Assembly (NCBI GenBank): GCA_963663665.2
Contig: CAXXKP010000001.1
Location: 620,001-684,000 of the forward strand
Length of the DNA stretch: 64,000 nucleotides
Direction of reading: 5' to 3'
Source of the DNA: SABI01 sp963663665
Lineage (GTDB): Bacteria; Spirochaetota; Spirochaetia; Sphaerochaetales; Sphaerochaetaceae
Positions 8,819 through 16,916 of this stretch are shown one piece after another; the stretch's first letter is position 1, and each line of letters begins with the position of its first letter. The notes beneath the pieces were generated by a model, which was not told where the DNA came from, searched no databases, and worked only from the letters and a program-made list of their open reading frames with translations. The position numbers and the translations under genes are program-made.

Positions 8819-8899
8819 GATTTCTTTCACAAAAATGAATATATGAAGGCTCTCCTTATCCAATTTAATGGGCAGAAGAACTACTACACCCAAACAAAT

Positions 8900-8924
8900 A
8901 TCCCACGATGTATAACCGTGGGAT
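8900..8924. terminator. Hairpin between convergent pgi and metY
   Basis: Perfect 8-bp stem ATCCCACG / CGTGGGAT with a 9-nt loop, between two convergent genes. T-runs on either side are weak, so it may be a modest bidirectional terminator. The stem sequence also recalls hairpins found at IS200/IS605 ends, but no transposase or second copy is seen. Confidence 0.5.
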
Positions 8925-8933
8925 TACTTCAAC

Positions 8934-10232
8934 CTATTCTTTTGACGCCGATAAAAGTCCAGCATCAAGCGTTGCTATGATATCATCAATATGTTCAAGC
9001 CCAATTGACAATCTTACTAGATCTGGGGTTAATCCACCAGCTATCTGTTGTTCCTCACTCATCTGTGAATGGGAAGTAGATGCTGGATGAAGGATTAAAC
9101 TCTTCGCATCGCCCACATTTGCAAGATGAGAAAAAAGCTCAATAGAATCTATGAGTTTTACTGCGGCATTATACCCACCCTTAATACCAAAGACTACCAT
9201 TCCTCCGTATCCTTTTTTTAGATAACGGGTAGCTGTTGAATAGGAAGGATCTTCAGGTAATCCAGGATACCTCACCCAAGCTACTCTATCATCCTGTTGT
9301 AAAAACTGAGCTACCTTCATTGCATTTTCTGAATGTCTTTCCATCCTTATGGGAAGAGTTTCAAGACCCTGCAGGAACATCCATGCATTGTCAGGTGATA
9401 TCGCAGCGCCGAGGTTTCTCAGTGGAACTGTCCGAAGTCTCAGTGCAAATGCAATAGGAGAAAGTTCCTGAGGAAGATCATATGCCCAACGAATTCCATG
9501 GTAATTTGGGTCTGGCTCATTAAATAGAGGGAAATCTCCGCGTCTCCAGTCAAAATTCCCTGAATCAGTTACTATACCACCAATAGCTGTTCCATGCCCT
9601 CCAATCCATTTAGTCAATGAATGAATCACAATATCCGCACCATATTCAATACACTTTAAAAGATATGGTGTGGCAAATGTGGCATCTACTACAAGAGGAA
9701 TATGATGTTCATGAGCTATTTGTGCAACGGCAACAATATCTGTAACTTCAAGACTAGGGTTTCCTATTGCTTCAATATAAATCAATTTAGTCTTTGAGGT
9801 GATAGCATGTCTAAAGTTCTCGGGATTCTTTGGATCAACAAATTTAGTGTGAATACCAAAATTAGGGAGAATTGCATCAAACATTGTATATGTTCCACCA
9901 TACAGATTGTTCGCAGAGACAATCTCATCCCCCTGCTTTGCTATTGTAATGATTGTGTAGTGAATCGCACTGGTTCCTGAAGCGAGAGCAACTGATGCTA
10001 GGCCTCCTTCGAGTGAAGAAATTCTCTGTTCAAGTACATCCTGAGTTGGGTTACCAAGTCGGGTATAAATATTCCCGAGTTCCTTTAGACTAAACAGATT
10101 TGCTGCATGTTCAGTGTTTTTAAATAAGTAGGAGCTCGTTCTGTGAATTGGGACCCCTCGAGAAAGTGTTTGATCAAGCACCTGTCCTGCATGAAGGGAT
10201 AATGTTTCAAAATGGTAGTTTGTTTTTGCCAT
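8934..10232 (-). CDS. metY: O-acetylhomoserine sulfhydrylase (MetY type)
   Basis: PLP enzyme making homocysteine from O-acetylhomoserine and sulfide. Seen: ETLSLHAGQ at the N terminus, YTRLGNPTQDVLEQRISSLEGG (about residues 54-75), the VVDATFATPYL motif, the PLP lysine in HSLTKWIGGHGTAIGGIV (about residue 207) and the C-terminal SHSQMSEEQQIAGGLTPDLVRLSIGLEH. 432 residues, as usual. ATG 10232 is preceded by AAGGAG; the longer frame adds residues absent from the family. It follows a small unknown gene 40 bp upstream under a promoter with a likely operator, next to an Rrf2 regulator, which suggests control by sulfur or cysteine supply. Confidence 0.92.
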   Translation of the reverse strand: MAKTNYHFETLSLHAGQVLDQTLSRGVPIHRTSSYLFKNTEHAANLFSLKELGNIYTRLGNPTQDVLEQRISSLEGGLASVALASGTSAIHYTIITIAKQGDEIVSANNLYGGTYTMFDAILPNFGIHTKFVDPKNPENFRHAITSKTKLIYIEAIGNPSLEVTDIVAVAQIAHEHHIPLVVDATFATPYLLKCIEYGADIVIHSLTKWIGGHGTAIGGIVTDSGNFDWRRGDFPLFNEPDPNYHGIRWAYDLPQELSPIAFALRLRTVPLRNLGAAISPDNAWMFLQGLETLPIRMERHSENAMKVAQFLQQDDRVAWVRYPGLPEDPSYSTATRYLKKGYGGMVVFGIKGGYNAAVKLIDSIELFSHLANVGDAKSLILHPASTSHSQMSEEQQIAGGLTPDLVRLSIGLEHIDDIIATLDAGLLSASKE

Positions 10233-10272
10233 AGGAGACTCCTTTTTTATAATTAGTATTTCCAGTATAAAA

Positions 10273-10602
10273 CTATGCAATTCCTTTACTCTGAAGAGAT
10301 TCAAAAATTCCTGTTAAAAAGAATGATGAAAAAGGTGGCTTTCCTGGTAGAATTTTGAGTGACGATTTTTTCAATTTTTCAAAATTATTAAATTGATGAG
10401 ACATGAACAAATGTAAAAGAATCTGTACATACTCTTGGGCTGTCTTAACAGGAGTTACTTCTACCCAGCCTTGAGTATTTGAATTTAGATTAAATAATTC
10501 TAGTTTTATTCGAATCTTTGATTTCCCTTCATCATTAATTCTGGTAATTAAGACGAGAGATGTGTTACCTTCGATATATGCCAACTGTCTATATACACTC
10601 AT
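10273..10602 (-). CDS. Small protein of unknown function upstream of metY
   Basis: Not recognised. A 109-residue soluble protein with no signal peptide or membrane helix; N-terminal half predicted beta-rich (YRQLAYIEGNTSLVLITRI), C-terminal half helical with a hydrophobic segment near SSFFLTGIF. ATG 10602 is preferred because GGAG lies seven bases before it; an ATG at 10614 is in frame without a ribosome site. First gene of the unit carrying metY, directly downstream of an operator-like repeat, so it may act in sulfur metabolism. That link is by context only. Confidence 0.7.
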   Translation of the reverse strand: MSVYRQLAYIEGNTSLVLITRINDEGKSKIRIKLELFNLNSNTQGWVEVTPVKTAQEYVQILLHLFMSHQFNNFEKLKKSSLKILPGKPPFSSFFLTGIFESLQSKGIA

Positions 10603-10623
10603 ATCTATCTCCATTCTTATTTA

Positions 10624-10676
10624 CTACCAATAAGACCTATTTGGTAGAATTTAAACCAGAATATAGAGACTGTCAA
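10624..10676 (-). promoter_or_regulatory. Promoter and operator-like repeat of the metY unit
   Basis: On the minus strand TTGACA (10671-10676), a 17-bp spacer and TAATTT-like box TAAATT (10648-10653) form a near-consensus promoter. Immediately downstream, covering the predicted start point, is the inverted repeat CTACCAA-N10-TTGGTAG (10624-10647). A repressor bound here would block transcription; the Rrf2 regulator encoded next door is the obvious candidate. Confidence 0.65.
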
Positions 10677-10719
10677 TCATATTCATCATAGGACATGAAA
10701 ACAAAGGATTCTAAAATAT

Positions 10720-11166
10720 TTAGATGGTATAGATAAAGGGCTCCTCTCCTATGAGCCGTTCCCTATAATTCTCTAGTATAGAGGCTAAAGTAATCCCTTC
10801 AAGGAATTTGGATATTTGCTGATTCAACGAGACCCAAACATCGCGTGAAGCGCATGTTGCTAATCTATCACACCCATCAGGAATATACACACAATCAACC
10901 AGATTAATATCTCCTTCAAGCGCTTCTATAATTTCTCTCAGAGTAATTACTTCAGGATTACACGAAAGTAGATATCCACCATTTGTGCCACGTCTTGAAG
11001 TTATAAGTTTTGCATTTCTCAGTGGTATCACAAGTTTACTCAGGTATTTTTCCGAAATTCCCTGTCGTCTTGCAATATCGCCAAGATACATGGCATTACC
11101 GCTAGATGAGAGAGAGAGTTCAATGAGGAATCGCAACCCGTATCTACTTCGTGTTGATAGCTTCAT
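10720..11166 (-). CDS. Rrf2 family regulator (IscR/CymR-like)
   Basis: Winged-helix repressor, 148 residues. Seen: MKLSTRSRYGLRFLIEL start, the recognition helix ISEKYLSKLVIPL (about residues 36-48), the wing RRGTNGGYLLSC, and three cysteines in DCVYIPDGCDRLATC (spacing Cx6Cx5C, about residues 90-105), close to the Cx5Cx5C that binds a 2Fe-2S cluster in IscR. It may therefore sense Fe-S or redox state; CymR-type cysteine-synthase-sensing members lack such a set. Start has AGAGGTGG upstream. Located just upstream of, and in the same direction as, the metY unit, from which it is separated by that unit's own promoter. Confidence 0.9.
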   Translation of the reverse strand: MKLSTRSRYGLRFLIELSLSSSGNAMYLGDIARRQGISEKYLSKLVIPLRNAKLITSRRGTNGGYLLSCNPEVITLREIIEALEGDINLVDCVYIPDGCDRLATCASRDVWVSLNQQISKFLEGITLASILENYRERLIGEEPFIYTI

Positions 11167-11199
11167 TTACCACCTCTTATTTGATGATTCTCGTAGTCT

Positions 11200-11227
11200 A
11201 ATATACATGTTTCTATAATAATGTCAA
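11200..11227 (-). promoter_or_regulatory. Promoter of the Rrf2 gene
   Basis: TTGACA (11222-11227), 16-bp spacer, TATATT (11200-11205) on the minus strand, about 34 nt before the start codon. No clear palindrome was found near it. Confidence 0.6.
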
Positions 11228-11715
11228 CAAAATGGGTTCCTAGCTACAATGTGTCATATAAATAAATCTGCAAATAGCTTAAGGATTTGTCGAGATTTAT
11301 TTTCAACCGATCTTTCTAAGAAAGCTTTATCCTTGTTATGGTCAACTGGTTTTTCGCGTTGGAAGAAACATGAGTCAAACTAAGCTCACCGAAAAATCCT
11401 AAAAACAAAAAAAACCCCCCGGGGAAAAGGAGGTTAAACCCGAGGGGAACAAAAAGGAGGTTATGAAAAGTTAATAAATGGATTATCGTACTACGGAAGT
11501 TGTACACCACATACCAAGCCTTTCGAGAAGAAACATACATATTTAGACTAAAAGAATCAAGCAATTTATTATATTTTTATGATGTTTCACAAAAATTTTA
11601 TATTTTTATCAAAAATAGTGTAGACCTATTAATTGTTTTGTCATATGTAATGGAGAATTGGTAAATTACTATGAAATAATCACATTTTTATATAACAAAT
11701 CTCACATTAAATATA
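11228..11715. other. Intergenic region with doubled ribosome-site-like motifs
   Basis: About 490 bp without a recognisable gene. It contains a nested hairpin (AAGGAT 11281-11286 with ATCCTT 11329-11334, enclosing CTTTC-TAA-GAAAG), and on the plus strand two near-copies of GGGGAA(CA)AAAAGGAGGTTA at about 11421-11436 and 11444-11463. CCCC 11415-11418 can pair with GGGG 11444-11447 and GGG 11421-11423 with CCC 11439-11441, placing the first AGGAGG in a loop. A 22-codon frame (11478-11546) follows. The rest (11550-11710) is plain AT-rich sequence. Confidence 0.4.
11478..11546 (+). CDS. Possible 22-residue micro-ORF
   Basis: Begins MDYRTTEVVHHIPSLS and ends RRNIHI. It follows AGGAGG (11455-11460) by 17 nt, too far for normal initiation, while a three-codon frame MKS (11463) with two in-frame stops lies only 2 nt from that motif. 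Both spacings are poor, so translation is doubtful. It is listed because the strong ribosome-site motif otherwise has no gene. Function unknown. Confidence 0.2.
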   Translation: MDYRTTEVVHHIPSLSRRNIHI

Positions 11716-11749
11716 GAGCTGTAAAAGAACCGAAAATCTCTTACAGCTC
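11716..11749 (-). terminator. Probable terminator of the pfk operon
   Basis: Nine-bp perfect stem GAGCTGTAA / TTACAGCTC, extendable inward, 27 bp past the pfk stop codon. The downstream tract on the minus strand (TATATTTAAT) is only moderately T-rich. Confidence 0.5.
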
Positions 11750-11775
11750 ACTCACTGTGTAGTTATGTATAGTCC

Positions 11776-13116
11776 CTAATTCTTCATTGATGCCGGCTGT
11801 CGAGTATTTTCAAGAACATCTCTCCATAATGCACCTTCTGTGTTTACATGGTTCCTTTCTGATACTGCTACTTTTATAGGGATATGAACAAATTTATTAT
11901 TTAACATAGAAATCAGAGTTTGTGTCTTTCCTGCCATTGCTGCATGGACGGCATGAGAGCCAAGGCGTGAACAATAGATTGAATCGTTAGGATTAGCTTG
12001 AGCACTTCGAATGATATAAGAGGGGTCAATATATTTTAGACTCATCTCAATTTTCTGTTCTTTGAAATATGAGGTGATTTTTTCCTTTAAGAATACGCCA
12101 ACATCTGAATATTTAATATTCCCAGAGGCATCTTTTTCACCAGTCTGTTCTACGAGATCCTGCCCTGATCCTTCAGCAACAAGGATAACTGCATGACCTC
12201 TATTAATGATTCGAGTTCTAAGATGCTCTAATAAACCATTAGGACCTTCTAAATCAAAGGGATTTTCCGGAATAAGACAAAAATTCACATCACTCATTGC
12301 AAGTGCAGTACTTGCAGCAATAAAGCCTGATTCACGCCCCATAACTTTTACAAGACCAATTCCATTCACTGAAGCCTTGGCTTCAGTATGTGCGCCACGA
12401 ACAGAAGGAACTGCTTGAGCAACTGCGGTATCGAAGCCGAAAGATGTTTGAATGAAAGAGAGATCGTTATCAATAGTCTTTGGAACACCAATAATAGAGA
12501 TTTTCAAATTTCGTTTTTTCACCTCTTCACCTATCTCATATGCCCCTCGTAGCGTTCCATCTCCACCAATCGTGATAAGTGTATTAATATTAAGTCGCTC
12601 TAAAGAATCAACGATCTCTTCAACTTTATCGCCTCCACCACGGCTACTACCGAGAATTGAGCCACCTTTCTCTTGGATATCATCAACAATATCGGGGTTT
12701 AACTGTATGAGTGGATAAGGTGAATTTTCAAGTAATCCCCTATATCCAAATCGAATACCTGAAACCCTTCGAACACCATACCGATACCAAAAACATCGAA
12801 CAACAGCTCTAATCACGTTATTGAGACCAGGACAAATACCACCACAGGTGACGATTGCAGCATGAACATGAGCTGGGTTAAAATAAATTTTCTCTCTAGG
12901 ACCTGCGAGCTCTACGGAGTCATGATATTCTCTTATCTCTTCCCCTTTGTCATTGATATGAGCGTCAATCCCATAAAGAATACGACGATTTTCACTTACA
13001 TAGTCAGCAAGTCCATCATTAGAAACGGTAGACATCTGTATTGGGGATGGTATCTTAGGAATTCCTAGATTGTTGATTGTAAAATCATATTTTTTCTTTT
13101 TAATAATAACATCCAT
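11776..13116 (-). CDS. pfkA: 6-phosphofructokinase, long TP0108-like type
   Basis: Phosphorylates fructose-6-phosphate in glycolysis; 446 residues, longer than the E. coli enzyme and like the spirochaete and trypanosome group. Seen: VTCGGICPGLNNVIR (nucleotide loop, about residue 80), TIGGDGTLRGA (about residue 165), PKTIDNDL (about residue 195) and MGRESGFIA (about residue 243). GGDG (Gly after Asp) is the ATP-type residue while PKTIDND (Lys) is the PPi-type residue; this mixture is known from the ATP-using trypanosomal enzyme, so ATP is the likelier donor. ATG 13116 has AAGGAG upstream and lies 4 bp after the preceding HTH gene. Last gene of the ligA operon. Confidence 0.93.
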   Translation of the reverse strand: MDVIIKKKKYDFTINNLGIPKIPSPIQMSTVSNDGLADYVSENRRILYGIDAHINDKGEEIREYHDSVELAGPREKIYFNPAHVHAAIVTCGGICPGLNNVIRAVVRCFWYRYGVRRVSGIRFGYRGLLENSPYPLIQLNPDIVDDIQEKGGSILGSSRGGGDKVEEIVDSLERLNINTLITIGGDGTLRGAYEIGEEVKKRNLKISIIGVPKTIDNDLSFIQTSFGFDTAVAQAVPSVRGAHTEAKASVNGIGLVKVMGRESGFIAASTALAMSDVNFCLIPENPFDLEGPNGLLEHLRTRIINRGHAVILVAEGSGQDLVEQTGEKDASGNIKYSDVGVFLKEKITSYFKEQKIEMSLKYIDPSYIIRSAQANPNDSIYCSRLGSHAVHAAMAGKTQTLISMLNNKFVHIPIKVAVSERNHVNTEGALWRDVLENTRQPASMKN

Positions 13117-13120
13117 AACA

Positions 13121-13498
13121 TCACTCCTTCTCGGTTGGCTCAAATTCAATTATTAATTCATTCACTTTATCAGAAAATCGATTGAATGGGGAGAGCAATA
13201 AATCCTTAGCCTCAGATTGGAAGGAATCATATAATATTAGGAATCTTTGTCCAAAGGGGGTTAGAGAAGAACCAATATGAGCTGATCCACCTTTTTTTCT
13301 CTCTAGCACACTCATCCTCAACCCTTTTTCAAGATTCTGAATCATTGAATATGCTTTTGAATATGAGATACCTAGTTCTTTTGCAGCAGAGAGGAGAGAT
13401 CCTTGTTTTTCGATCTCAGAGAGAAGCCACAGCACACCGATACCCATGAATTTTCTTCCATCCTCATTCACAATGTAGACTTTTGTTTTTATTTCCAT
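13121..13498 (-). CDS. Short ModE-type winged-helix regulator
   Basis: 125-residue DNA-binding protein equivalent to the N-terminal domain of ModE. Seen: LLSEIEKQGSLLSAAKELGISYSKAYSMIQNLEK (helix-turn-helix, about residues 24-57), the wing VLERKKGG, then LTPFGQRFLILYDSF dimerisation helix. The C-terminal molybdate-binding (TOBE) domains of full ModE are absent, so it may not sense molybdate itself. It overlaps the aminotransferase gene by 10 bp and precedes pfk by 4 bp. The divergent xanthine-dehydrogenase-like operon beyond ligA is a possible, unproven target. Confidence 0.85.
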   Translation of the reverse strand: MEIKTKVYIVNEDGRKFMGIGVLWLLSEIEKQGSLLSAAKELGISYSKAYSMIQNLEKGLRMSVLERKKGGSAHIGSSLTPFGQRFLILYDSFQSEAKDLLLSPFNRFSDKVNELIIEFEPTEKE

Positions 13499-14757
13499 AA
13501 TTTTTTTGCTCCTTCAAGCAATGTATCTACTAATTGGTCAATCGCTTCAATATTAACAGCAGAATAGGCTATTCTAATTATATGTTCACCTAATGAAATA
13601 ATGCCTATCCCCTCTTTAAGAAGAGTAGCTCGAAGCTGAAGAGCATCTCCTTTATAATAAAAGGAGATAAAATATCCACTATTAGCAGGTAAAGGAGTAA
13701 GAAATTTTTCCCCTTCATAAAATTTCACCCTATCGATTACTTTCTCATAACGCTTTTTCATTTCACTCTTTACCCCTTCAACAGTCGAGGAGTAAGATGA
13801 ATCCCTTAGAACTTTAAGAAGAAGAGATTGACTTACCATCGAGGCACTAGAGATAGTAGCTCGTATCGCACCTTTTGTTTTTTCAATAAGCGACTCATAA
13901 TGCTGATAAGTGAGATTCTTTCCTGCATAGGTGATAAAACCAACCCGAAAACCCCACACAAGAGATTCTTTAGTGGCTGCATCACATTTAACAGCAAGAA
14001 GATTCTCATGAAGGTCAGATATATAAGAAAAAAGAGATTGGCGAGCACAAGTATCGGTATGAAAAAGGCCAAAATAGGCATCATCTACAATTACCAGAAT
14101 TTTTTTCCCTTTTTCTGCAAGTTGTAATAAAAATTCAGAAATCTCAATCATCTGTTCATTACTTGGGGTGAATCCTGTTGGATTATTCGGAAAATTGAAA
14201 AGAAATACAATTTTCTCTTTTTTGCAACTATTGCAGATATTTTTCCAATTATGGATATCAAAGAGAGGAAGGCTATGAATCTTTGCCTGATGAACCACTT
14301 CGAAAATCAGATGATAATTGTCCCAGCTAGGGTCAATTACTGCAATATCAGTGTTTTCATCAATAAATAACTGACTAATGAGTGATATTGCATGAGTTAG
14401 CCCACTTGTCACAACAGGAAGGGAATGAAGTCTCTGTTTAAGAATTGGGTTCTCTTTTTGAATATGAGCATCCCACTCTTTTCTCAATGCGAGAAGCCCT
14501 GAAGTAGGCGCATATGAAACCATTTCGTCAGTACTAACCAAACCATCACATTCTTCAAAAATTGGATGAGTGATATAATGACCACTTTTTAAAGCAACTC
14601 CTGCTGTAGCATTTATTGTGCATTTCGCTTTGCTCGCCTCTTGGCTCTGGCTTACAATTCCATGGGGAAAATAGAGTCTCTTCCCTTGCGAACTCAAAAG
14701 TTCTTCAATCACGGTTCCTTCTATTATACTGTTGAGGGTTTTAGCTATCTCTTCCAT
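13489..14757 (-). CDS. PLP-dependent aminotransferase, class I/II
   Basis: Fold-type I aminotransferase, 422 residues. Seen: GLLALRKEW (about residue 87), VVTSGLTHAISLI, NFPNNPTGFTPS (about residues 193-204), VDDAYFGLF (about residue 228) and the PLP lysine in KCDAATKESLVWGFRVGFI (about residue 265), with the phosphate-binding Arg following. The substrate cannot be assigned; aspartate, alanine or aromatic acids are possible. Start overlaps the ligA end by 17 bp with GGGG upstream, so it is translated within the ligA operon. Confidence 0.88.
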   Translation of the reverse strand: MEEIAKTLNSIIEGTVIEELLSSQGKRLYFPHGIVSQSQEASKAKCTINATAGVALKSGHYITHPIFEECDGLVSTDEMVSYAPTSGLLALRKEWDAHIQKENPILKQRLHSLPVVTSGLTHAISLISQLFIDENTDIAVIDPSWDNYHLIFEVVHQAKIHSLPLFDIHNWKNICNSCKKEKIVFLFNFPNNPTGFTPSNEQMIEISEFLLQLAEKGKKILVIVDDAYFGLFHTDTCARQSLFSYISDLHENLLAVKCDAATKESLVWGFRVGFITYAGKNLTYQHYESLIEKTKGAIRATISSASMVSQSLLLKVLRDSSYSSTVEGVKSEMKKRYEKVIDRVKFYEGEKFLTPLPANSGYFISFYYKGDALQLRATLLKEGIGIISLGEHIIRIAYSAVNIEAIDQLVDTLLEGAKKLWK

Positions 14758-16810
14758 GTGTTTCCCCTATTAACATTTTTAAAAATTCTTCTTCATAAAT
14801 AATTGGAATCTGTAAAGAACGAGCTTTTTCAATTTTCGAACCACCTTTCTCTCCTGCTAACAAATAAGAGGTTGATTTAGAGATACTCCCTGTGACAGTT
14901 CCACCTCTTTTTTCCAACTCTGCTGCTGCTAACGATCTTGGCGAAAAGTGTTGAAAAGAACCAGTGATAACCCATGTTTGTCCTGCAAATATTTGAGGAA
15001 AAGTTATTTCTTCCTCTTTTTCCATCACTTCAAAATTAAGCCCGCTTCTTACTAATTCCTGAATTATATGCTGCATATGTCGATCTTTCAGGCTATCAAA
15101 AAGAGAATCTACAGTTTTTTCTCCAAGTCCTTTCACAGCCAATAAAGCATCTCTATCATCTTTTTTTACATAATCTAGAAGGATATCAATTGAAGTGCAA
15201 CCACTTTTAATAATAAGTTCAACGCCCTTCTTTCCCATATCGGGAAGCCCCAAAGAGAGAAGAACTACGTTGAAAGGTTGCTCTTTACTCTTTTCAACAC
15301 CTTTTATTAAAGCTGCAACTTTTTTCTCTCCAAATCCATCTTCACCAATAAGTTTCCTATAATCAAGTGTATAAATATCTGAGACATCCTTGAGTAATCC
15401 TAAATCAAAGAGAGCCGTAACTGTCTCGGGGCCAAAAGACTCAATATCCATTTGATCTCTCCCTACAAAAAAGGAAATGCGACCTTTGACTTGATCGGGA
15501 CAGAACGGATTCGGACAAAATAAATGAGCCCCATTACGAACCAATTCACTACCACAGGAAGTACAATTGTATGGAAGGATGTAGGTGGTATTTCCAACAA
15601 TATTCTTATCAACTACTTTCTCGATAGCAGGAATAACATCACCCCTCTTGCTAATTTCAACAGTATCACCTATAGCGAGTTCTAAGAGATTGATATAGTC
15701 TTGATTATGTAATGTGATATTTGAGATTGTTGACCCCGCAACAAGGACAGGAACAACTCTTGCTACAGGAGTTATTCTTCCAGTTCTTCCTACTTGAATA
15801 TCGATAGAGGTTACAATTGTCTCTCCACTAGGAGAGTCAAATTTATATGCAAGAGCCCACTTTGGATGATGATTCGTATATCCTAATGCTTCTCTCATTG
15901 AGAGCTCATTCACTTTAACTACGAGACCATCAATCTCATGTTCTAGTAAGTCTCTCGTTTCATATCGGTTGGAAATATATTCATCAAGATCATTAAAAGT
16001 AATAAAAGAAATGGATTTAAAATCCCCTTTGGGTGTTCCCTTTTTTCCGACAACCGCAAGACTCGGATTCACAGGAAAGCCCAATTCTTTAAGATATAAT
16101 AACATCTCGCCTTGTGTAGGATACGGAATGTTTGAATCGGGAAAATAAGAATCATACACATACATCTTCAAAGGCATTCTCGCCGCCTCACTACTTTTCT
16201 GTCTTCTCAAGGTTCCACTAGCTAGGTTTCTAGGATTTGCAAAAGGAATATCTAGTGTTCTGTTGAGTCGAAGAAAATCCTTTTTTTCAATAAAGACTTC
16301 TCCTCTTACTACGAGATTAATGGGTACTCCTAATGTGAGGGGAATAGTTCCGATCGTTTTTGCATTTGCGGTTACATCATTTCCGACATATCCATTCCCT
16401 CGAGTGACAGCTTTATCTAAAGCCCCATTTTGGTAGTACAATACAAGTGATACCCCATCAATCTTTTCTTCTATTGTAAAGGAGAGGTCTCTATTTGATT
16501 TCCCTATACTTTTATTCATCCAATCTATTATACCACTGCTTGTATATACTTTATCGAGTGAGAGCATTGGAGTAGTATGCTCGACTTCATCAAACGTGCT
16601 TACCAGATCACTCCCGACACGAGAAGATGGACTAGAAGGAAGTTTCAATTCTGGATAAGCCTTTTCCAAGGCAATAAGGCGATCGATAAGAGAATCATAC
16701 TCTTTATCACTCACTTCACTGATGGAGAATTGATAATATTGTTTTTGATAATGAGTAAGTCGTGCACTGATATTTAGTATTTCTTCTTTTATCAAATCAA
16801 TTTCATTCAT
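14741..16810 (-). CDS. ligA: NAD-dependent DNA ligase
   Basis: Seals nicks during replication and repair using NAD. Seen: adenylation domain with the nucleophilic Lys in EEKIDGVSL (Lys116), NPRNLASGTLRR, the OB-fold, a four-Cys zinc finger (CTSCGSE and CPNPFCPDQ, about residues 425-450), helix-hairpin-helix repeats and a C-terminal BRCT domain starting near FAGQTWVITGSF. 689 residues, full length. ATG 16810 has GAGGTG three bases upstream; a longer frame to 16972 would cross the divergent promoter region. First gene of the leftward operon ending with pfk. Confidence 0.97.
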   Translation of the reverse strand: MNEIDLIKEEILNISARLTHYQKQYYQFSISEVSDKEYDSLIDRLIALEKAYPELKLPSSPSSRVGSDLVSTFDEVEHTTPMLSLDKVYTSSGIIDWMNKSIGKSNRDLSFTIEEKIDGVSLVLYYQNGALDKAVTRGNGYVGNDVTANAKTIGTIPLTLGVPINLVVRGEVFIEKKDFLRLNRTLDIPFANPRNLASGTLRRQKSSEAARMPLKMYVYDSYFPDSNIPYPTQGEMLLYLKELGFPVNPSLAVVGKKGTPKGDFKSISFITFNDLDEYISNRYETRDLLEHEIDGLVVKVNELSMREALGYTNHHPKWALAYKFDSPSGETIVTSIDIQVGRTGRITPVARVVPVLVAGSTISNITLHNQDYINLLELAIGDTVEISKRGDVIPAIEKVVDKNIVGNTTYILPYNCTSCGSELVRNGAHLFCPNPFCPDQVKGRISFFVGRDQMDIESFGPETVTALFDLGLLKDVSDIYTLDYRKLIGEDGFGEKKVAALIKGVEKSKEQPFNVVLLSLGLPDMGKKGVELIIKSGCTSIDILLDYVKKDDRDALLAVKGLGEKTVDSLFDSLKDRHMQHIIQELVRSGLNFEVMEKEEEITFPQIFAGQTWVITGSFQHFSPRSLAAAELEKRGGTVTGSISKSTSYLLAGEKGGSKIEKARSLQIPIIYEEEFLKMLIGETHGRDS

Positions 16811-16916
16811 AAACACCTCACTTATCTTTCTAGTATACCGTATTTGCCACTTTTTGCCATTGCGGAGGAATACGTAAAATGGTATTTTTAGCATAGAAGG
16901 ATGTGAGCGGGATAGT

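Noticed and set aside
8900..8924. IS200/IS605 end from the CCCACG...CGTGGG hairpin
   Set aside because: No transposase, no second copy and no insertion scar; position between convergent genes fits a terminator better.
11316..11564. 82-residue minus-strand frame in the pfk-Rrf2 spacer
   Set aside because: No ribosome site, unnatural Phe/Leu-rich composition, and it runs through the complement of the GC-rich fold.
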